From Elysia marginata (Eukaryota; Mollusca; Gastropoda; Plakobranchidae): 33,911 nt of DNA. This document shows, in pieces, positions 24,801 through 30,800 of this stretch; position 1 is the stretch's first letter; every line of letters begins with the position of its first letter. The notes below the pieces were generated by a model. That model was not told the origin of the DNA and did not search any database. It worked only from the letters and a program-made list of their open reading frames with translations. The DNA lies in assembly GCA_019649035.1 (NCBI GenBank), contig BMAT01008756.1, positions 3,150 through 37,060 of the forward strand. Direction: 5' to 3'. The position numbers and the translations under genes are program-made.

Positions 24801-27800
24801 CAAATGAAAAATTATTGTAATAAACAGTTTGAGTTCAAACATTTCTAAAAACAATATCATCCTGCTAAAAGCATATCACATCAGAAACACCTGTTAAAGA
24901 AGAACGCACGTTTTGAGATTCAGTGCAAAAACACAAAACTCGATCAAATCATGTTCAAAGGTTATGAATACTTTAAGCATGCAAGATAGAGAGTGTGTGT
25001 ACAGGGTATGCAGTAAATTATCTCCATGAAAGTAATGTTCTGTGTGTTTGTAAAAATATGAATGAACAAAACGCTTTGGTAAATTGGTTCCGACAAGATT
25101 ATTACTTCTTATAGCACAAAATGTTTTGTTTCTCTTACTGCGTAAAAAATATGACGCATGTGTATTCAACACCTTTCAGGGAAACTCTTGGTTAAAGAGA
25201 ACTGCAGCATCATTTTGTATCCATTAATATTTTTGTAATACTTAGAGTCCATTCTTGCTTTAAGACAACACAATATTTCAATCTCGAGAATTTTACTTGA
25301 TCCAGATTTCATTCTATAAATTGGGAATGAGAATAGAGCACAAAATTATCGTTCTTGTTTGCAAGCAGTTCACTTCAAAGAGAAAGTTTTCAATCAGGAA
25401 CGATAATGTGCGCTCTAGTCCCATTCCCAATTGTTCGTCTAATCAAATTATACAAAATTTTCAAGGTACACGGTAGCGTAGTGAGTAGAAGTGGAAGCAC
25501 AGCAACCAAGGGTGGTCGTGTCAAAACCAAATGCCATATTAAATCTGGTGGGTTTTTTTTTTTTTGTTTGTTATGCGTTTTCCGTCAAGTTGCAGTCATT
25601 TGGTTTACACACGAAAGCAGTTTAAGGTCATTGAAATCGGAATCATTTACCGAACAAACATAATAACTTATTATGACCGGTCATTGCAAAAAAAAATGAG
25701 TGCGAATTACAATATTTCCTCACAACCATTGCTTCAGTGAACACACGCAAACAAACAAGAATGTTTATGGAGTATTATTCTGCAACAACAAACGCCACAA
25801 ATCTACACTAAGTAAGCACTGCAACCGTTTTGGGGAAACTGCAAATCCAACACTGGTCTTTACTGGAGATATCTGGAGTCTTTGACAATCTTCCTTCGTC
25901 CTCCGTCCTTTGACGGCTGCCTTTCTTTCCACTGGGTGACCTGTAGTCAAGGCTGACACGCCTTGCGTCACTTCCGCCGAGCGATGGTTGGGTAACTGTG
26001 GAGCGTCGAGAAGCCTTTTCTCTTGGCGAGGGCTGTGTAAGCGATGAGCGTCTAGAACCGATTTCTCTTGGTGACTGCAGGCTAACAGAAGATCGGCCAG
26101 ATCTGGGTAGCCTCGGAGAAGGCTTACTGCTACTGTGTTTTGCCTCGTCTTTAAAAGAAATACGCCGTTTTTCTTTTTCGGTACTAGCGTGACCAACAGC
26201 TGCAGGATATTTTGATTTAGAATGCTCTGCGTGTTGCCCTGAACCTTCTGCGGCACAGAGAACGCATTGGCTGATATGCTCCTTTTTCTCTGCCCCAGGC
26301 TCACCACCACCATCCTCAGCAGCGCTCTTGATCCGCTTTCTCTCAAAACGGGCCCGTCCAATCTGAGCATTTCTTTGTACAGTGAGTGCATCGTTTTGAG
26401 ACAGCACGCGCCGTAAGGCGATACTTGGATCTCTAGGGCTTGGCGTTTGCTGTTGCTGCAGAGCTCTGTCTGGGCGACGCTGCCTGTGGTGACTGAGCTG
26501 TTTCTTCCTGATTCTGACCTTCATCAACTGCTCTGTGTTGGAACTTGAAGATGCCGAACCTCCGCCTCGACTATTAGCTTTGCTATCCTCGTCGGAAGCA
26601 GGAAGGGACGATGAAAGTTCACCAACACTTCCAAGGTATGAGGCATCAAAGTCAGAATCCCAAGTCCTCTCGCTACTTTCTACATCGCTTAGGTCCTTCC
26701 TATCCCTAAAAGCGTCATCATAAACTTGGTTGCTTGATATAACATCATCGAAACCACACTGCATATTTAGAGGATCATCAAGGTCTTGGCTATTTGCCTC
26801 CAAGTTTTCATCTTCTTCAGGAATAGTGTTTGCCACGGAGGATTGAACATTGGTTGAAAGAGACAGCTCTGAGCTAGATTGCCGCCTCACTATGTCAACC
26901 TTTTCTACAGGAGAAGGCACGGTTTTGTGTTTGTGCTTTCTGTCAAAACGTTTCTCTTCTTCATTTCCTTCATCTTCCGAGCTGCTGATGCTAACTCCTT
27001 CATCACCCGCCTCAAAGTTTGCATTTTGGCCCGTCTCGGTCCTTGCCTCATTGAGATCAATTTGCAAGTTTGTCACATTAAATTGATGGATATCTTCTCT
27101 TGACTGGAGACTTGATGTCTCCCTTGAAATTTGTTCATCTGGTTTCTGAGATGAGGTAGCCGCGCTCTCCGCGACCATGGATATTGATGAGACAGATATG
27201 GTGGAAAGATGACCGCCTCTCTCATTCACTCCTAGGTTCTTCTGCAATACCTCTGCTTTATCTTCGTCTGTCTGTTCCGTGTGGCTTGAGTTGAGATCGA
27301 CATTAGTACGATGATCTGCTCCTCCCTCTATAATTAGCTTTGGGGCTGGAATGGGAGAACTAGCGAGCGGAATTTCTGCAAGTGTCGGTAGTGGAGAGCT
27401 GAAACCACGTCCGATGCTGGGTGCAGGGGAGGATGCGCTCCACACACTTTCATTTTCAATGATGCTCACGGACGGGGTTGTAGCCCGTATAGTGGACGAA
27501 TCAGGAGATGCGGTGCGACCTCCAGCGAAATCAAGTTTGCTTAGAGTGTCTGGTATCGAAGGTGTTGTGCTTGAGCGACTGCCCAAAACCTTGCCCGAAG
27601 TCCAGTCTAGAGATGGACGATTGTTACGAGCTATCTCGGTTTGATTCTTCTCCTCTTCTTCCGCACCTTCATCTTCTAGGATTGGAGACGGTGGTTTCTT
27701 TCTTCCAACGGCTTTTAGCAGTTCCTCGGCTTCGTTTATTGACAAAACATGCGGCGTAGTTCTGCTTATTTCCTTGGCTTTCTGTTTCTCAAAGTAAGCT

Positions 27801-30800
27801 GATAACATGTCTTCTGGGTTCAAGTCAGCTTTTGGCTTGCTGTGTTTTGTGCGACTGCCAGGGACCAATGACGTTTTCGATTGGGATCCCCTGATGCCTT
27901 GCGCAGAACGGGATTTAACGTCCGATGAAGGTTTGAGATGGGTTCTTTTTAACTTCAGACTTGGTGGTTTTTTGCTCGACTCCAATTGGCCTCCTTGTTT
28001 TCCATCCATGGAATCTCTGTGACAGTCTCTTACAAAAGATTCGGTTTTGTTTACCTCTAAATCTAGTACTTGTGCAGGATGTTCCTTGGCTTTTTCTACG
28101 GACGAAGCTGTATGTAAATATTTCAACAAGATTAAGTAGTTAAATGTCTTTTACTCTAATCAATGCTAAAAATATTGACTTATAAAATTGGATAGTTTAA
28201 CTATAGCAGTTGTGTTTCACATGTCAAAGATTGACTTAACTGAATTGTCATGAAAGATTTGTAACAGCGTTGAAACTAATATTCCATTCTTCATTCCACC
28301 AATTGCAAAAGAAAAAAAAAGAAAAAAACTTTTTTAATCTTGAAAAAAAATAAGAAAAGGACAAAAATAAGTTGAGAAAACAGTTATATAAAGATCACGT
28401 CTTAACATGTTGAACTACGTATGAGATAGGGAGAGAGATAGTGAGACAGTTTTAAGCAGTCTTTCTCGATCCAGTAGGCCACAATTATATGGAGGGCATA
28501 ATTATGATACCTTTTGAAATTATTTGTAATCCTTCGCTTGAACCAAGTTATTGTTGAAGAGAACAAAGCATAAAGGCTACAAGTACAAAAAATACATCAT
28601 GAAAGAAGGCTACTGTGATAGTTCTGATAATTATTCAAAACATTAATTTGGGGAATTTCATTTTCCATAATATTTTCAAAGTATGTTCTATACATTTTAA
28701 ACACTGGTCATGGTAAAGTTCAGGAGGAACCTATTGAGCTTACTGTTCGCACCTTCAGCTTAATTTGTATTGATTAGGCTCTGCATTGATTGGACATAGT
28801 ACTATTCTGGTAACCATATCGTAAAAGATCACGCAAAAACTAAAACGACCCCAAAATCTCGAATGCCGTGTAAAGCTAGACCCTTGAAATCAGCATAGTT
28901 TCGCAGCGCTTTTATCATAAACAGGTTTCGTCCTTTTTTTCCCTTTTCCAGAGGTCAAATCCTAAAGAAAATAAAAACAACACAACCAAGCACAGGCACT
29001 AAACCACAGAAAATTCTAGTAATATACAGTGTACTTGCAACAAGTCTAAAGTTTTATTCTAACGATACAACCGAAGTAAGTCAAAAAGTTCAGCTCAAAA
29101 TTAAAACTATAAGTTAACTTTTCGGAACTTGGCGATACTTAAAGATTTGTCACAGCCAGCTGGATGCCATGCCATAATTCCTTTCTTTTATCTCTCTTTG
29201 ATGTGACTATAACTTATTGGAAGGCAACAGTACAAATTTTGCATCAGTCTAACGTGGACTGTGTAGGCCTAATATTATTTCTATAGAAACCGTTTCATGT
29301 AATCATTAATTTGATTATAATAACGATGACAGTAAACAAATAACACTAGTAAGCGATCTTACAAAGTAGTCCTGAAAGCGGTCAAGAGGTTAAATACGAT
29401 AGAAATAGTACAATAAACGCCCAGGTCAAACCTTAAATCACCCTTCAGGGCGGCTTCCACATAATGTGAGAGGAAAGTCAGCATGTAATAAAGCAAAAAA
29501 AATCTAACGTAATGTGTTTGTCTGGGAAAATCACACAGATGAAAGTGGCATCGCATGCACGATAACCACTTCAAGCATACAATTGTTGGTCAATAATGTC
29601 TAGGTAAGCTGAAACAGGTATTCCTTCATGGATGCTGAGGAACTAAAGTTTTATAACGGTGGAGATTACACCTGAATCAGAAAAAGCCCTGAACGTAGTT
29701 GGCCAGTGCCCACACCCAATAATGGTTTGGCTTGGATAGAACATCTAAATAATGACATAAAATTTTCGACTGACAAGAGATGACTGTTAAAAAACATAAA
29801 GCTAAGATCAAACAGCATCGTCTTTAGATATGAATAAGAAAAAGCAAGGGCAGAAAAAGAATAAAAACTTTGATTCAAATATACAAAAACATAAAAACCT
29901 AAGACAGTGACAGAATGTTGGCATGGATAACAGCATTATTTTATCTAGGTCATAAACAACCTGTAATGACACAGGTCTAGAATTATTGCCTGGATGAAAA
30001 CCCTATGGAACAAAATTTGAATCTTCATTACCAAAAAAAAAAAAGAACACATTAAAAAAGGTAAGTCCACTTTCAAAAAAAATTAAATGTATGACCTTAG
30101 TTAGAAACAGCCAAAGATATCCAAGAATTATTTTTTTCATAAGAACAAAAAAAAAACGTTATTTCGTTCTAAGCTGAAAAGATCAGGAATTTATTTTCAT
30201 CAAGCATGAAAAATATTAAAAATCAATAATATTTTAGGAGGAAAGAAACCAGTAGTAAAATAACACAACCTAAATTAAAATAAAAGGACACAAAAAGGAG
30301 AGGAAAACAAAAACAGAAAAAGAATTGCAAAACGGACGTAGAAAAAAATAACATGGACAAAAAAAGATTGCTTACCTGGAACTTCAAGCACATCATCTGT
30401 AACAGTTTCTTCAACACAGGGCTGCAAAGTAATTAATGAGAAAAAAAAACTAGATTTTACTAGATCTTCAAGTTTTTTTTATAAATGTTATAAATACATT
30501 ATCTAACTAGCAATAAAGATATTTTTAATATTTCTATAGAGTCATTCTTCATGGATACCAAGCCTTTTCTAGATAATATAAATTGGTTTAAAAAAACAGA
30601 AAGAAAAAAAAACTTGAAGGTTTTGTGCCCTTTTGAATATCACGAAGCACGTCAGAAAAACACAAGTTATTTATACTGTTTTTAAGTCACTACAATGCTC
30701 AAACTGAAACTACTGCTCAGCTCTAACCAACTGATTATACAGTCCATTTTTGGAATGCAATTTGAAAAGAACATATCTTTGCTTTATCAAAAAATGAGTT

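Larger units (their letters stand above)
23936..25863. other. Intron with hairpin and SINE-like fragment
   Basis: AT-rich intron. No exon is required, because the flanking splice phases (1 and 1) match directly. Two repeat features lie at 25319-25432 and 25466-25570; the rest shows nothing. Confidence 0.5.

Noticed and set aside
27351..27644. Plus-strand open frames opposite the giant exon
   Set aside because: They are antisense shadows of a real 747-codon reading frame.
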